From the NCBI RefSeq assembly GCF_964340395.1, contig NC_135559.1:11811259-11863758 (forward strand): a DNA stretch of 52,500 bases. Reading direction: 5' to 3'. The first letter of the stretch is position 1; each line of letters begins with the position of its first letter. This DNA comes from Glandiceps talaboti. Lineage: Eukaryota > Hemichordata > Enteropneusta > Spengelidae. A program made the translations under genes and the position numbers. This document shows positions 39,261 to 51,136 of this stretch, in pieces. The notes beneath the pieces are model-generated. The model saw nothing but the letters and a program-made list of their open reading frames with translations. It was not told the origin of the DNA and searched no databases.

Positions 39261-39992
39261 ACACTGTGAACTATTTGAATATGATGTGTATGCTTGTATT
39301 AATAATTAAATAATATAATCTAATACTACTAATAATGATTTTAATAGTGAGGTAATCCACACTGCTACTGATAATATAGTAATACTTTATATGGTAATGA
39401 AATTACAAGAATTGAATGCAAACACCAGCACAAAAATAGAAATAGAAGATTTTCTAGTACTTTCCCACTCTTTGCCTCTCACACGGACCTATAATGGCAC
39501 AATAGTCATCTATACTATCTTGACTGGCTGTTGCGTATACAAGAGGTGTTTATTACAGTCCAAATGTTACAAGAAAAACACACCAGTGTACCAATATCAA
39601 AGTATGTTAAAAGGTATTTAGATGTTAACTTGTTTTCCCAATTGTAATAGTTAAATTTATGACTAAGACATTGAGATTTCCAGATCTGTGTTGAAATGAC
39701 ATATCAACCAAATCACAACCAACAATATTACTGACCTAAAAGTAAAAAAATAATGAACAGAGATGAAATTTCCATGTAAAGAATATATTTTAGGAAATTG
39801 CATGCCTTATGAACAGTCCCATTTGTTGTATATCATATGCTAACATAACAGTTTAACTCAAAATGTAAATCTATAAAATGTTTCTTTATTATTCATTATA
39901 TAATAATACGACTCATCAAATATCAACAACACTTCTCATATAAGCCGTTATTAACTGCTATGCCAGTGTCTGAAGATGATGTGTACTTCTAT
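39261..39992. other. Intergenic between lectin genes
   Basis: AT-rich, not part of the duplication. TTTATT at 39885-39890 (AATAAA on the minus strand) is ~100 bp past the gene 2 stop and is a good polyadenylation candidate. Confidence 0.5.
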
Positions 39993-40006
39993 TTAGCAGG
40001 TGTCAA
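39993..40006 (-). CDS. Lectin gene 2 exon 7 (terminal)
   Basis: After the acceptor TCCATCCAACAG the frame reads (G)TT GAC ACC TGC TAA, i.e. Val-Asp-Thr-Cys-stop, parallel to gene 1. Confidence 0.7.
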
Positions 40007-40950
40007 CTGTTGGATGGAGAATATAATACGTGAGTGAAAACAATTAAACGGGTAAATGAAAATATCTTAAGGTCACAAATATGACACTTTAAGGACAGTA
40101 CGAGCTGCAATGAAGAATGATGTATAATGTATAATACATAAGATAGTACATAGATAACAAATCTAAAAGATAGCCAAGGATAGGTAATATAAACCAGATT
40201 TAAATTGCATGCCTTCTGTAAGGAAAGGAACATTCTTAGCAATAGCTATCATTATACATGATACACCGCTTTAGCTTGCAAAACGGTAGGCGGAATAATA
40301 AGAAATCTGAAGTTTGTATTTTTAAGATATTACAAGGAATTTGACGCTTGTATTCTCAAATCATTCAACTAACTAATTGCAGTTAAAATTTACATCAACA
40401 CATTTACCAAATTACATAATGTTTGAAGTATATATTCTTAAAATATACTTACATTCCTGAAAATCATTAATTGTGCAACTAAAACACAGTAAGTAACAAT
40501 TACATCAACGTACATTTTAGAATATGTGCTCATTGTTATAGTTGATGTATGTACCATATTGTATGAAATTTGGGATTTGTATTTTTAAGATATACTCCAA
40601 TTAGTAAAAATCATTGATTGCGCAAATGGCTCATTAATATTCATGGTGTTTTCCAAAACTGAACCAGTTCTAGCCATTGCCCTAAAGAATATATGCAGGT
40701 AATTTCGTTTAAATTGAGCTAGTTTTTTTTGACAAATGGATGGCACTCAGTCAGGCACACACACACACACACAGACATCCCATTCCCAAAATATAACCTT
40801 CCCTATGAAAGGCAATAAAAGTTGAAAATAGTGAACAGATTTGAGAACGTCATTTTCTGTATATAACTGCATACTAAGTGAGCAGTGCCATTTTTGTATG
40901 TGCTACGTATACGACGACGACGACTACAACAACAACTACTACTACAACTG

Positions 40951-41036
<86 letters not shown>

Positions 41037-44000
41037 TATTAGTTTCATCATGTGCATTGAGATGCAATATTGTATCAAATGTGATCGTGTTACACAGAGT
41101 GAAGTGATATTTCAATAATAACTCTTTTCTTTATTTAAGAATGCAAATATGATCTCACCATTTTCACAAAACACAAATTGGGAGTTGCTTGTGCACTTTT
41201 CATCATTCCATTGCCGATTATACCGAGCCCTGCATTACAATGGAATTAAAACGGAATTATGACTTAAATGAATTTATAAAAGTGACACCTGGCTTGTTTC
41301 AAATATCAGAATCATGTACTTCATTAGCTCTTTTGTTATAACATATTGTCCAAAAACTATGCAATGATAATTATGAACTATGAGGTTTCATTACTTTATC
41401 ATTAAAATAGCATGTATCGTTTCGTTTTAGCGAAGGGGGTGCTATTACAATGGGCTCTGTGCATGCATGCATGCGTCCGTATGTAATACGTCATTTCCGA
41501 TACGAATATTCGATTTCTTTTACACCGTCAGACATATTTGTAGTTGAAAATCAATAATTCCTGCATCACTCAAAATACATACATTTACTACTATGTGGGT
41601 ATGGTGTCATATCCATACAGTCGAAATAGACTATAATTGTAACCTATGTAGGAAAGATAGGCAATACAAAGAAGATATTTCTAACTACATAGCTCATTGT
41701 TATCAATCTTTTTAGGGCCTTTTTAGAAAAGAATGATAAGTTCTGATTTTCGCCCAAACCATTCTGCTCCATCACATCTTCAGGCTTAGCTACATACAAC
41801 AAACACTAACTCTAATACCTTATCCGAAACAATTGCTTCCAGTATCCTTTTGATAGGACGATAATTTGCATGTAGTTAATAAAAAAATAGTGTTTGATGT
41901 GTTTGCTGGATTTTAATATTTTAGTACATACAATTTCATCACCGCACAATCTTCCCAGACCGAATTCGGTTCTCCAGGTCTCCAGTTGGTATATTCCAAT
42001 GGACTGCCATCAGTGTACACCCAGTGTCCTTCCTGTTCCAAATCATTTCCATCTATTCGAATACCAGCTAGTAAGATATATTCAGTTAGTAAGTATGTGA
42101 CCATACATTACATACATAAAAGGACCTTCCACTGGACTAATACATTCACTTGTAACAGTTCAAGAACTTTTAATTACGTTCTAAAAATAGTATGAAGTAT
42201 AAGAAATAAATATCTAAATAAAATATAAAGTAAAACAAAGTAACATAAACATCTTCAGTTAGTAACAATTATTATTGAAGTTTTATTCATCTATCATTTA
42301 TGCAGTGACACTGCCCTTATAGTCTACATATTACAATAAACAGAACTCAGGAGTCATACAAAAAAGACAAATAAAGAGTATAGCAGGACATAAAAATATA
42401 TAATTGTGGTATTAGTATTGACGATAAGCGTGAAACATGGAATATCATTAGTTTCCTACTCGCATTTTAAATGGTGAATGTAAAAATCATGCAACATTTC
42501 ATAAAGTCTGAATTTTATCAGTTAAAAGTCAATGCATGGGAGGACCCAGTGATCATAACTTTACAGTATCCTTCACCTTCTAAGAACAATGATGTTAGCC
42601 CCGACTCTCCAGATTGTTTCAACTGTGCTCTCAATTTCATTTAGCAGACACTTTTTTTCAGTTAAAGGGACACTTTTTACACAAAGAAAGTGTTCGCATA
42701 CTGTTAAACCATGAAAGAAACTATCCGCTAACACTTTAAACCCATGAACGAAACAAGTCCACAGCTTGTTAATCATTTCTATGGCACTGTTTCCACCTTG
42801 TCACTGTTACAATGCAATCAACATGTGCTGCCCTGCCTAACACCATGTGCTACCGCATCTGCACAGTGTTTGTAAAAATCGCCCTACCTCGGTTGGTCTC
42901 GGACAAAGTACCTCTAGTTCTGTACCTATCTGTCCAAAGACATGCTCAACAACGTTACCACTTCGACTACAAAGTGACTTAAACTTGTGCAGAAAGCTGG
43001 TCTCCATATTTTTATGACATAAAATGTGCTCCTTGACTTGATAATGCGTTTGTGCACCAGGGTTAGTAAGAGAGCCATGGGTGGGGAAAACGGAAATACT
43101 GCTCGATATGATTTGGGACTGTCAGTTTGTTACAGAACAGGTCCTTACAAGGTTCGTGGATTTCACACTGGGCTTTGGGGAAAACATCGGATTATTTGGC
43201 CGAGAAGTGCGGGATGGGATTTCTATAGTGAATTTTGTAATTAACATGATATGATGATATTTAAGAGGTTACATAACAGAGCTGTAGATAACAAGGTTGA
43301 CTTTCTGGTGAAAGACCTAAAAACCCGTTCAATTCGAAGTATAATTTAGGTCCTCGGCCATTGACTGTTTTATTAGGACAGTTTTGATTAACCTGTCCGT
43401 TATTGTAACAGCTTTGGCGCAGCCGAGGACAAAATAACAAGCAAAACTGACGTTACGGTAATAAAAACAGTAAATGGCCAAGGACCTGTACTGTAACTAT
43501 CAGTTATATAGATAAAGTGTACAAAACTTACAAAATTTATTACAAAGCAGTAATTTATCAGTGTCTTTGGTCATGTTATTAGACATTTAATAGAAGATAT
43601 ATAACGTAACCATGACATGTCCTTTTCGTTCCTTGTAATAACATACAGTTACTAGACCGTTGAAAACGAAATGTTGTCGTGAATATACATTTAACCAACG
43701 TATTAAATACAACTGTGGAAATGTATTTGTATATTATTAATATATTCGTGCATATCCATGGATATCAACCAAGTACAAATGAAATTTCTAACATGCATAG
43801 AGTGAGAAAAATGCTTCACAAAATTAAAAATCGGAATATACAAGAACATTCCTTTCAAACAAAATCTAGGGGAGTTTATTTGTTACGCATATTAAACGTT
43901 CAGCAGTACAATTAGGAGATTCAAGCACCTTACCAGGATCTAAGCCATGGTCATCGAGTAAAGACTCCAAGAAATGTTGTATCATCTGACTTCTAACCCT

Positions 44001-46144
44001 AGCTAAGTCACCACCTCTGGTTTGACAATAAGATAAAGCATCGTAGTAATTCGTGGGTACAGGAGAAAGTATGTACAACATCGTATCTTCAGCAAGAAAT
44101 GATAATTCACGTGTAGATATCACATTATGCATATTATGGAATATTCTGGTAATTGTTGGTCGGTTAATACATACAATATTGATTGGGGTTGGATGAGATG
44201 AATATACAATAGACCATCCATTATTACTCTGTACTGATCTTTTAAACCTGCACTAGCTGCAACTAGGACAATTTTTATCATCAAATAGCCAAAGATAATT
44301 ATCTAAATATTGGTCAGCTACTCATAAAAGATATTATCTGTTAATTAGTCAATATTATCTTTAGGCATTGCAGTGGCAAGTTTAATTCGTTATGAATCTG
44401 TCGCCATTTTAAAACCGTTCTAGATGTAACTGTGCTGTTAACATATGTTACGATAACAAATAGTCAATTCCGTAGTTTTCGAGAAGGAGTGAATATAGTT
44501 TCGCTCAACATTTGTTACATTTACGTCTACATTAATATTTAGCCCTGAAATGAATAAAACAATTTAATCTGAATTACCGAAACATCCAGCAGGATGACAG
44601 GTTTTATTGTCTTTTGAATCCAACCAAAAGTTCGAATCACAGGTGCAGAAACTATTTGAGTTTATTTGGTCAGTCATACAGTGTTGATCACATCCTCCAT
44701 TATCAATAGCACACATGTCTGTATCGAAATAATATCAAATAATATATTAACTCAAATAACCCAAAAAAAAAGATGCAAACGACCACACGCTACATTATAT
44801 AACAACATAATTACGAGAACAACAAAAATAATAATAAACAATATATGTAGTTATAGTAAGTAAACATTTAGTTTAATTAATGTATTAATTTGAATTGAAA
44901 GAACGAATGAGTGAGTGAGTGAGTGAATGAGTGAATAAATGAATGAAAGAACGAACGAACGAACGAATTATTAATGGTGTATCGTTAGGCATTCTAAATT
45001 AATTACAGACTAGTATTGACAAAATAGTAATAGCTACGTGGAAACTGTTTGTTGTATATGATCAGGTATGCCCTAATATCTTTGGTTAAATACTTCTTAC
45101 TAAACACGTAGTTGCCAGGGAAACAAGGGGCGAGTGATTCAAGTACCTTTTTCGAAACTGCTCTCTATAGAAAAACTGGATGACGTGTGTTCATAGGTTT
45201 TTGATTTAACTGTAGACAATTCTGTAGTCGATACACTGGCAGTTATTTCGATGGTCGTTTCTGCAGACTGATAATGCGATCTTGATATATCGCTGGTTCC
45301 ATATTCTAGGCTGGGTTCTTTTATACTGTTCCTAGATGAACTCACAGGTAGAAAGGATAACATCTTGGTCAACATGTTTGTTGTCTTAGGTGTACCAATC
45401 GCCTTTGGCAATTCACTCACATTAGATGTCGTATCTCTATTTAATTCCTGCCATCTGGTTTCAATTTTCAATTTTAAATCAGCTACAATGTCATACCTCC
45501 AGCTAGAGCTACACCAACCTGTTGGAAACCATAAGAGTGAAAAAAATCCTACTATTAGAGATGAGCCCCGGGCTCTGAGTTACATACATTTAGAGTAAGT
45601 GCGTTTGTACTTCATACCTGTGACCTTGTCCAGTGACTTGTGGTGTGTTTAATTCAACTATCCATGTCGAACTTATAATTGCCATTTTGATTTCAGAGAC
45701 TACGTTACATTGTACTTGTGATTTACTGAGTCATTCAATGCATATTACATACAACATTGTTATACAGGTACTGTCTACTTGTTCTATTGCACATATAATA
45801 TACCACCTTCAATATTCATGAAAATAGAACTGTGACAAGGACAAACTCTGCAAGGAAACACACTTCTCCTTCGGTAAGGCAATTTTTAAAGATTCGAATG
45901 TGTAAAAAATATCTCCCTGTGTTCTGATCGCATGTAAGATTTTGCTTCAGATATTCTTCGGTGTTAAAAATTAAAAACTTGTGGTAAGATATAATGAAGA
46001 TGTTACTATATGAACAATGAATTCCTTTAACATACCTTTCTCGTTAATATCAAACAATGCTATAAACCCAATAATCGCAGCACTAATAGCCAACCAGTAC
46101 AACATCAATGCTAACACCACTTTTCGACATGTGTTATCAGCCAT
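39993..46144 (-). CDS. Type II membrane protein with EGF and C-type lectin domains, gene 2 (seven exons)
   Basis: Joining 46144-46036, 45518-45147, 44718-44578, 44086-43934, 42067-41932, 41229-41159 and 40006-39993 gives 331 codons plus stop. Exons 1-5 are the same lengths as in gene 1; exons 6 and 7 are each one codon shorter. The tail (MADNTCRK), membrane span, Ser/Thr stalk (site NVS), EGF domain and lectin domain follow in the same order. Calcium ligands EPN, Glu of EDC and WND are all kept. The two proteins differ most in the lectin half (LSPVPTNYYDALSYCQTRGG versus LAPGFMNYYDALFYCETIGG) and in the juxtamembrane start (GWCSSSWRYD versus GCNGCSCRYD). No disabling change is seen, so both look functional. 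Confidence 0.8.
40193..40820 (+). mobile_element. Pearl/HINE-like element, copy C
   Basis: Starts ACCAGATTTAAATTGCATGC then CTTCTGTAAGG, a diverged form of copies A and B. The core units (AAAATCATTAATTGTGCAA, AAAATCATTGATTGCGCAAA) are more degraded. A (CA)n tract comes before the CCTTCCCTATGAAAGG end. It sits in the last intron of lectin gene 2 and is absent from the matching gene 1 intron, so it inserted after or independently of the duplication. Confidence 0.6.
40951..41035. repeat. (TA)n microsatellite
   Basis: About 84 bp of TA repeat in lectin gene 2 intron 6, preceded by ACG/ACA/ACT triplets. Confidence 0.95.
41159..41229 (-). CDS. Lectin gene 2 exon 6 (71 bp), WND block
   Basis: The acceptor TTGTAATGCAG and donor GTGAGA enclose a frame encoding ARYNRQWNDEKCTSNSQFVF then CEN. 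One codon shorter than gene 1 at the 5' side. Confidence 0.85.
41230..41931 (-). other. Lectin gene 2 intron 5
   Basis: Lacks the (AT)n tract found in gene 1 intron 5. No other feature recognised. Confidence 0.5.
41932..42067 (-). CDS. Lectin gene 2 exon 5 (136 bp), EPN block
   Basis: The acceptor ATATCTTACTAG and donor GTATGT enclose a frame encoding [20 protein letters not shown], then [15 protein letters not shown] and AVMK. It differs from gene 1 mainly at the residues around EPN (SVW versus SDQ). Confidence 0.9.
42068..43933 (-). other. Lectin gene 2 intron 4 (1.87 kb), expanded
   Basis: The same intron is only ~0.3 kb in gene 1. The extra sequence includes a TIR element at about 43341-43495 and a minus-strand frame at 42573-42776 (LTEKKCLLNEIES...), which may be a transposase remnant, but no signature can be confirmed. 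A weak plus-strand frame at 43026-43244 has no domain. Confidence 0.5.
43341..43495. mobile_element. Small TIR/foldback element, ~155 bp
   Basis: The left ATAATTTAGGTCCTCGGCCA then TTGACTGTTTTATTA is mirrored by the right end (reverse complement TTACAGTACAGGTCCTTGGC then CATTTACTGTTTTTATTA), a ~35 bp imperfect inverted repeat with a short spacer. It is within the expanded intron of lectin gene 2 and absent from gene 1. Confidence 0.65.
43934..44086 (-). CDS. Lectin gene 2 exon 4 (153 bp), N-terminal lectin half
   Basis: The acceptor TTTCTTGCTGAAG and donor GTAAGG enclose a frame encoding TMLYILSPVPTNYYDALSYC, then GGDLARVRSQMIQHFLESLL and DDHGLDP. Symmetric 1-1 exon. Several replacement differences from gene 1 cluster at the start. 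Confidence 0.8.
44578..44718 (-). CDS. Lectin gene 2 exon 3 (141 bp), EGF-like domain
   Basis: Same splice sites as gene 1. It encodes DMCAIDNGGCDQHCMTDQIN and then a stretch identical to gene 1 through CHPAGCFG. Only two residue changes from gene 1 (Asn to Ala, Val to Met). Confidence 0.9.
44903..44969. repeat. (GAGT/GAAT/GAAC)n microsatellite
   Basis: Imperfect tetranucleotide tract in lectin gene 2 intron 2. Confidence 0.85.
45147..45518 (-). CDS. Lectin gene 2 exon 2 (372 bp), stalk
   Basis: The acceptor GGTTTCCAACAG and donor GTACTT enclose a frame encoding GWCSSSWRYDIVADLKLKIE and then the same Ser/Thr-rich stalk as gene 1, ending SFEK. Same length as gene 1 with no indel. Confidence 0.85.
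45519..46035 (-). other. Lectin gene 2 intron 1
   Basis: Aligned with gene 1 intron 1 at lower identity than the exons. The conserved snippet CACAG/..CATGAATATTGAAG/GTGGTA recurs at about 45805-45827 but contains an in-phase stop. Confidence 0.5.
46036..46144 (-). CDS. Lectin gene 2 exon 1 (109 bp), start and membrane span
   Basis: ATG at 46144-46142 opens MADNTCRKVVLALMLYWLAI then SAAIIGFIALF and FDINEK, followed by donor GTATGT. Same layout as gene 1. Confidence 0.85.
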
Positions 46145-47391
46145 TCTTCAATTTTGGTATTCGTTAATCGAAGGCGTACAAACTCGAGGAATCTGGTAAC
46201 ACTCACTATGGTACAATATGGTCCAGGCCAGTGAAAATGTACACGTTCAATCTGTCACTGTTATTTGTTCATGTATAAACAACCCCAATACTAAGTACAG
46301 GTGCACGTGGATACATATGATTGGCTCCTTCGGGGTATTCTTAAAACACAATTTAGTCTAAAAAGGCTTTCTCGCGAGTGATCCTATCGCCATATTCCTC
46401 CGTAGTAATTTTATAAGTCGAAATGAATTCGGAAACTTAATAGTAAATGATTAATAATATATATATTTCATAGAAAGTTTTTAAAAATAAACATCCGAAT
46501 ACTAAACAGCCCGATTACTTCCAAAGGGAGCTAAGGTATCTTTTGCCATTGTTAAGTTGTAGATACATGAACATATGTTGTGAAATGCATATCTAAGTAG
46601 AGGGCGTATATAAATATTTATACGTCACCTGTCGCCAATCTCGCATTCTGATTTGTCAAGAGCATTGGAGTGCTACTTCCTGATCAGAAAACATTAATTA
46701 TTTTCTGATATCAGAGAAATAAAAGCAAGAACAGTTTTGATTTGTTCTTATATAATTTCATAGTAGTCATATTATTACTACCCTCAACGAATTATTAAAC
46801 AAAGGACAGTTGGTCTTTTGTTGTCATGGTCACCTATGTCGACTATACACCTCTACCAATAACATAGCAGACGACATTTGTGTGTAGTACCTCGTACAAA
46901 GTGAGTCATTGCGCGTTTGAGAAACCGAGAGTATTCTTAATAATTGTTGCAAATATATGTCAAAGGCGATAGTATATTATCAAGACGGGTATAAAATATT
47001 TAACCTAAACGTGTGTAATCTCTCTGTATGTAACATTGGCTCATACTGAGAATAAGTACTTCAACATTGTGTATTCACATCCAACATCAGCACATTTTGT
47101 TGATGTGGAACCAGCGTCCGCTTTTGAAAGGTAAAGGTTAATTTTTCGGAGGGTGTTTCATATTACATTCGGGAAGTAAGGACGATAAAGGTTGATTTGT
47201 AGAGCTTTAGGACGATACGCTTTGGGCTATAAGGTAGCTAAAATCCTGTATTATGGATTATATGGTCAATGTGTATCTGGACAATTTCACAAATTCGGGA
47301 GGGGCTAATGGATTGTAGTTGGACTGTGTAGTATGGACACAGATTTTCCATGACTTTAACCACATCTTTCGTTTATAATCTGTAAAAAATA
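46145..47391 (-). promoter_or_regulatory. Upstream region of lectin gene 2 (duplicate of 37673-38991)
   Basis: Aligned with the gene 1 upstream region over its whole length, lacking the 92 bp present at 38176-38267. No coding sequence recognised. Confidence 0.5.
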
Positions 47392-47624
47392 GATACATGA
47401 CGAGAGAACACAATTTAATTTCATCAATCATTAATGCAATAAAATATCAGAATCTTCCATTCTATCCTCTCTACTTGATCTGTATTTACAAGTGCTACGT
47501 GAGAAGAGACTGGGGAACCAGTTCTAACACTTACACCACCTTAGGTCAGAGGTCATTTGTTTTAGGTCATAGCCTCATTTTCGGGTGAAGGAGGCTGTCA
47601 GGCGTTGAAATATTGGAATACTAG
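47392..47624. mobile_element. TIR element family 6, copy truncated at the duplication edge
   Basis: The left repeat GAACACAATTTAATTTCATC then AATCATTAATGCAATA and the interior match 38992-39260. The sequence breaks at GAAATATTGGAATACTAG, before the right inverted repeat, and continues in unrelated GGCT/GGAT-rich sequence. Confidence 0.7.
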
Positions 47625-47958
47625 TGTGGCTGGCTGGCTGACAGGATTGATGGATGAATGGCTGGATGGATGCATACATCATACATACATAAATGTATAC
47701 ACACATGTACGGTGTGTGCATGTAGTGTATATGAATGTGCGTGTGTTTTTATAAGTGTCATATCTGCCCACTAAGAGTAAAGGAACCCATAGCCAGTTAG
47801 CATGGCTTACCAAGTGCAAATTATTATGTTACGATAAAAAATAGTCAATTCCGTAGTTTTCGAGAAGGAGTGAAGATAGTTTTATTGAACATTTGTTTGG
47901 TTACTGTCTACATTAACATTTAGCCCTGAAATGAATAAAACAATTTAATCTGAATTAC
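47625..47958. other. Junction sequence and intron flank of orphan EGF exon
   Basis: A GGCT/GGAT-rich stretch (47630-47690) leads into sequence that aligns with the 3' flank of the EGF exons of genes 1 and 2 (GTAGTTTTCGAGAAGG, ATTTAGCCCTGAAATGAATA). Confidence 0.5.
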
Positions 47959-48099
47959 CGAAACATCCAGCAGGATGACAGGTTATATTGTCTTTTGAAT
48001 CCAACCAAAAGTTCGAATCACAGGTGCAGAAACTATTTGAGTTTATTTGGTCAGTCACACAGTGTTGATCACAGCCTCCATTATCAATAGTACACATGT
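47959..48099 (-). pseudogene. Orphan EGF-like exon, third copy
   Basis: 141 bp, intact acceptor (TTTCGATACAG) and donor (GTAATT). It encodes DMCTIDNGGCDQHCVTDQIN and the same remainder as genes 1 and 2, except Asn-Lys becomes Asn-Ile (creating an NIT glycosylation site). No other lectin exon is found beside it: upstream is a CTGT microsatellite, downstream the gene 2 promoter. It is probably a leftover of a partial third duplication. Being open and symmetric (1-1), it could still be spliced if transcribed. Confidence 0.75.
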
Positions 48100-48215
48100 C
48101 TGTATCGAAATAATATCAAAGAATATATTAACTGAAATAACCAAAAACAGATGCCAACGACTACATGTTACTTTATATATAATAACATAATAATTACAAG
48201 AACAATTGTAATCAT

Positions 48216-48220
48216 CTGCC

Positions 48221-48312
<92 letters not shown>

Positions 48313-48321
48313 CGTCCGCCC

Positions 48322-48355
<34 letters not shown>

Positions 48356-48384
48356 GTGCCTGCCTGCCTGCCTGCCTGTCTGCC

Positions 48385-48473
<89 letters not shown>

Positions 48474-48485
48474 GCCTGCCTGTCA
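48216..48485. repeat. (CTGT)n microsatellite, ~270 bp, with CCGT/CTGC variants
   Basis: Long tetranucleotide array with interrupted variant blocks (TCCGTCCG, TGCCTGCC). It occupies the place where the AAT/AAC repeat lies in gene 1 intron 2. The 119-codon frame across it is an artefact. Confidence 0.95.
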
Positions 48486-50372
48486 GCTAAATTTAACTTT
48501 TACCTTCTGAGTTCAAAGTTACAATCATACTGAAGTAACTTATTTGTTAGTTTATCTGCTGTGAAGATGTGTTCCTTCTCTATTTCCTACACCATCCATC
48601 TCCCTCATTGCTTGGTTTTCCTCCTTGACCTCTTCTTTTTTAAGTAGAAGACGTGATTACTGTGTAGACCATTTACCTTTTGAAGACATCTGCGTCTTCC
48701 ACATTGTTGGGACTGAAGTAATCTCTTCAAAATTGAAAGGCCCTGGGGTTTTTTGTATGTGGAAGTGTAAATCCCCTAAGGGGCGACAGATTGCAGAGGA
48801 CACCCGGGGGGGGGGGGGCTCTTCATTGAGCGTTTTCAATACTCTGTAGACATTTGTAAGATGATACTATACATTTAATTCTTTTGCATAAAGTGATGAT
48901 AGCGGTCGAACCTACACGACTATTAAAGCATGGAAAAGCTTTTGGTTAATATTTCACATCTGCAACTTTAATTTGAAAGAAAAATTATCTGCTATCGCAT
49001 AAAGGACTCCAACGAGGTATATTCACATACTACTCTGTAAAGGTTTAAGACACCTCTTTACTAAAAAGTCAGCTTTTTCCAGTAGACTGGGTAGAGGCAA
49101 CCATAATACCTGTGTAGAGTATTTTGTATGGTTTTGATATGGTTAACGTTATGGTCATTTTAATAGGGAAAGATCAACTTGATGAAAAATCGCTCAGAAA
49201 TAGAGGATGTAAGACTAGAAATGTGGTTCACTGAAAAATAGCCGCTCTGATATACTATAGGCTATACTTAATCGTTGTTTTACTGAAACGTTATGGTGAA
49301 TGTCTGTTATATAGTACCTATATAGTACTATGACAGAATCCCATGACACGAGAGTGCAAACGTGGCGTACTCGGGGTACTCTCTGCGCCCGTACTTTCAT
49401 GAGCGTAGCATGTTAAACGGCAAACTTCCATAAAAGTCATAAAATAATATACAACGCGATCACGCGATTTCGTGTTTAGCGCTAGCGAAAGATCGCTTCC
49501 CCAGTTTCATACAATTTGCCTGCAGGTATACAATAATGTTTTCGGTATCGCACTGCAGTGAAAACACCACTGGTGTGCGCGCGCACCAGTGCAAGTAAAA
49601 TCTCTGGTACATATGTAACAATGAACATTACCGTGCTAAAAAAATTAGACTTATCACATATTACGCCGTCATAGTCCCTCCATCCACCATAACTCGACGA
49701 TCAGTGGTACACAAGTATAACATTCGTAAAACCACGGCGACATTAGTATCGTGATAAAAGGCTGACTGCAAGAAAAACTTTGAAGAAAATGTTTAAAGTT
49801 CCGGCCAAGTCTAACTGTAAAAGAGTGAACTGTTGCTAAGAAATGTTGGTATGGACTTGGTTCAACCACAATCAAAACATATTTACATCTCCACATGCGA
49901 AATATTGGTGGCTGAAAGCTGGGATATTTCGTCTAGTTCTCAAATTTCTGTCCGGCAACTGGATTATATTCAAGTCTCCAATGCTCGTCATGGATTCGAC
50001 GTGAATTCAGGACCCATGACCCATTGATACTTAATGCATTGAATAGCATCGGATCACCATAGTAACAAGGGTACTAAGTCTAGGGAAAGCCGAAAGCAAA
50101 GTTATAGTCAAGAAAATAATTTAAAGGGTTCTCGATCGATATCCTTAGGCATTTAAGCTATATTCATTTTCTATGACTTTTAACATTTAGCGATGAGTAA
50201 TCTGAGCTGATGGAACAGGGCAAAATATTCTTCTCTATCGAGAAATTTTATTCACACGTCCTTCATCCACCCCGGGCTTATTAAAAAAGATATCTAAAAA
50301 TGAACGAACTCATTCAACATGTCACAGAAAAATAAACAATAGGAAACTGGGTGGATGGGTGGGTGGGTCGGT

Positions 50373-50427
<55 letters not shown>

Positions 50428-51136
50428 TATAATTTGAAATGTGCACACTTCATTCACTAAATGGTAACAACTAACCAAGAATCCTTTACGCTCATACAAA
50501 AATGTAGCTTAGTACGAAGAACTACATCCACATCAGGTGGATCATCATGGTTGATATGAAATGACATTGAACAATTCCAAGTTTCCATTTGTAATGTAAG
50601 GGTTCTTTTGCAATGTCTTATACAATTACCTACAGAAAGGATACTCAAACTCACTCACAATGCTAATTTTAAGATCTTTATAATCCATGTATTGTAGCTT
50701 TCAATAAGTATATGTAGTACCACTCTGAAAAGGACACTACCTCATTAGAAATTTGACATATCACGACAGCTAAACAGTTACAGTTATTTCCGCGTATTGT
50801 GCGTTGTCATAGCAACAGTTTTTTTTATAAAGCATGCTGGGAAAGCATGCTGGGATAAACTTAAATTCTATGCGAAGATGATTTTAAAAGCTAGTTCGGT
50901 TGCTGCAGTCTTTTTATTTCGAGATGGTGACAGTTTGATCGGTCTGTTTCCGTACACGAAATAAAATATTATTTTTATCCCGTCAGAAGATCCATGCTTA
51001 TATCAACGTTCTCATCAGGTAAGCAATATTTATATTTCAGCTATATCAAGTTCTCAACAGATACTTCTGTTCGATTTGGTAAGAAAAACATTTACTGAAA
51101 ATTAAGTTCTGTAAACGAAAAATGTACCAAAACCTC
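48486..51136. other. Intergenic, nothing firmly recognised
   Basis: Contains a G-run near 48806-48817, a (GT)n microsatellite at 50371-50425 and a tandem GCATGCTGGGA pair near 50833-50855. Opposing frames at 48625-48849/48657-48839 and 49669-49896/49833-50027 have no recognised domain. Confidence 0.45.
50371..50425. repeat. (GT)n microsatellite
   Basis: About 27 GT units preceded by GGGT/GGAT-rich sequence. Confidence 0.95.

Noticed and set aside
42573-42776. P-element/THAP9-type transposase fragment
   Set aside because: Weak resemblance only; no catalytic residues or zinc finger are visible, so not called as a gene.
48151-48510. 119-codon Cys/Leu/Ser/Val frame
   Set aside because: Translation of the (CTGT)n array.
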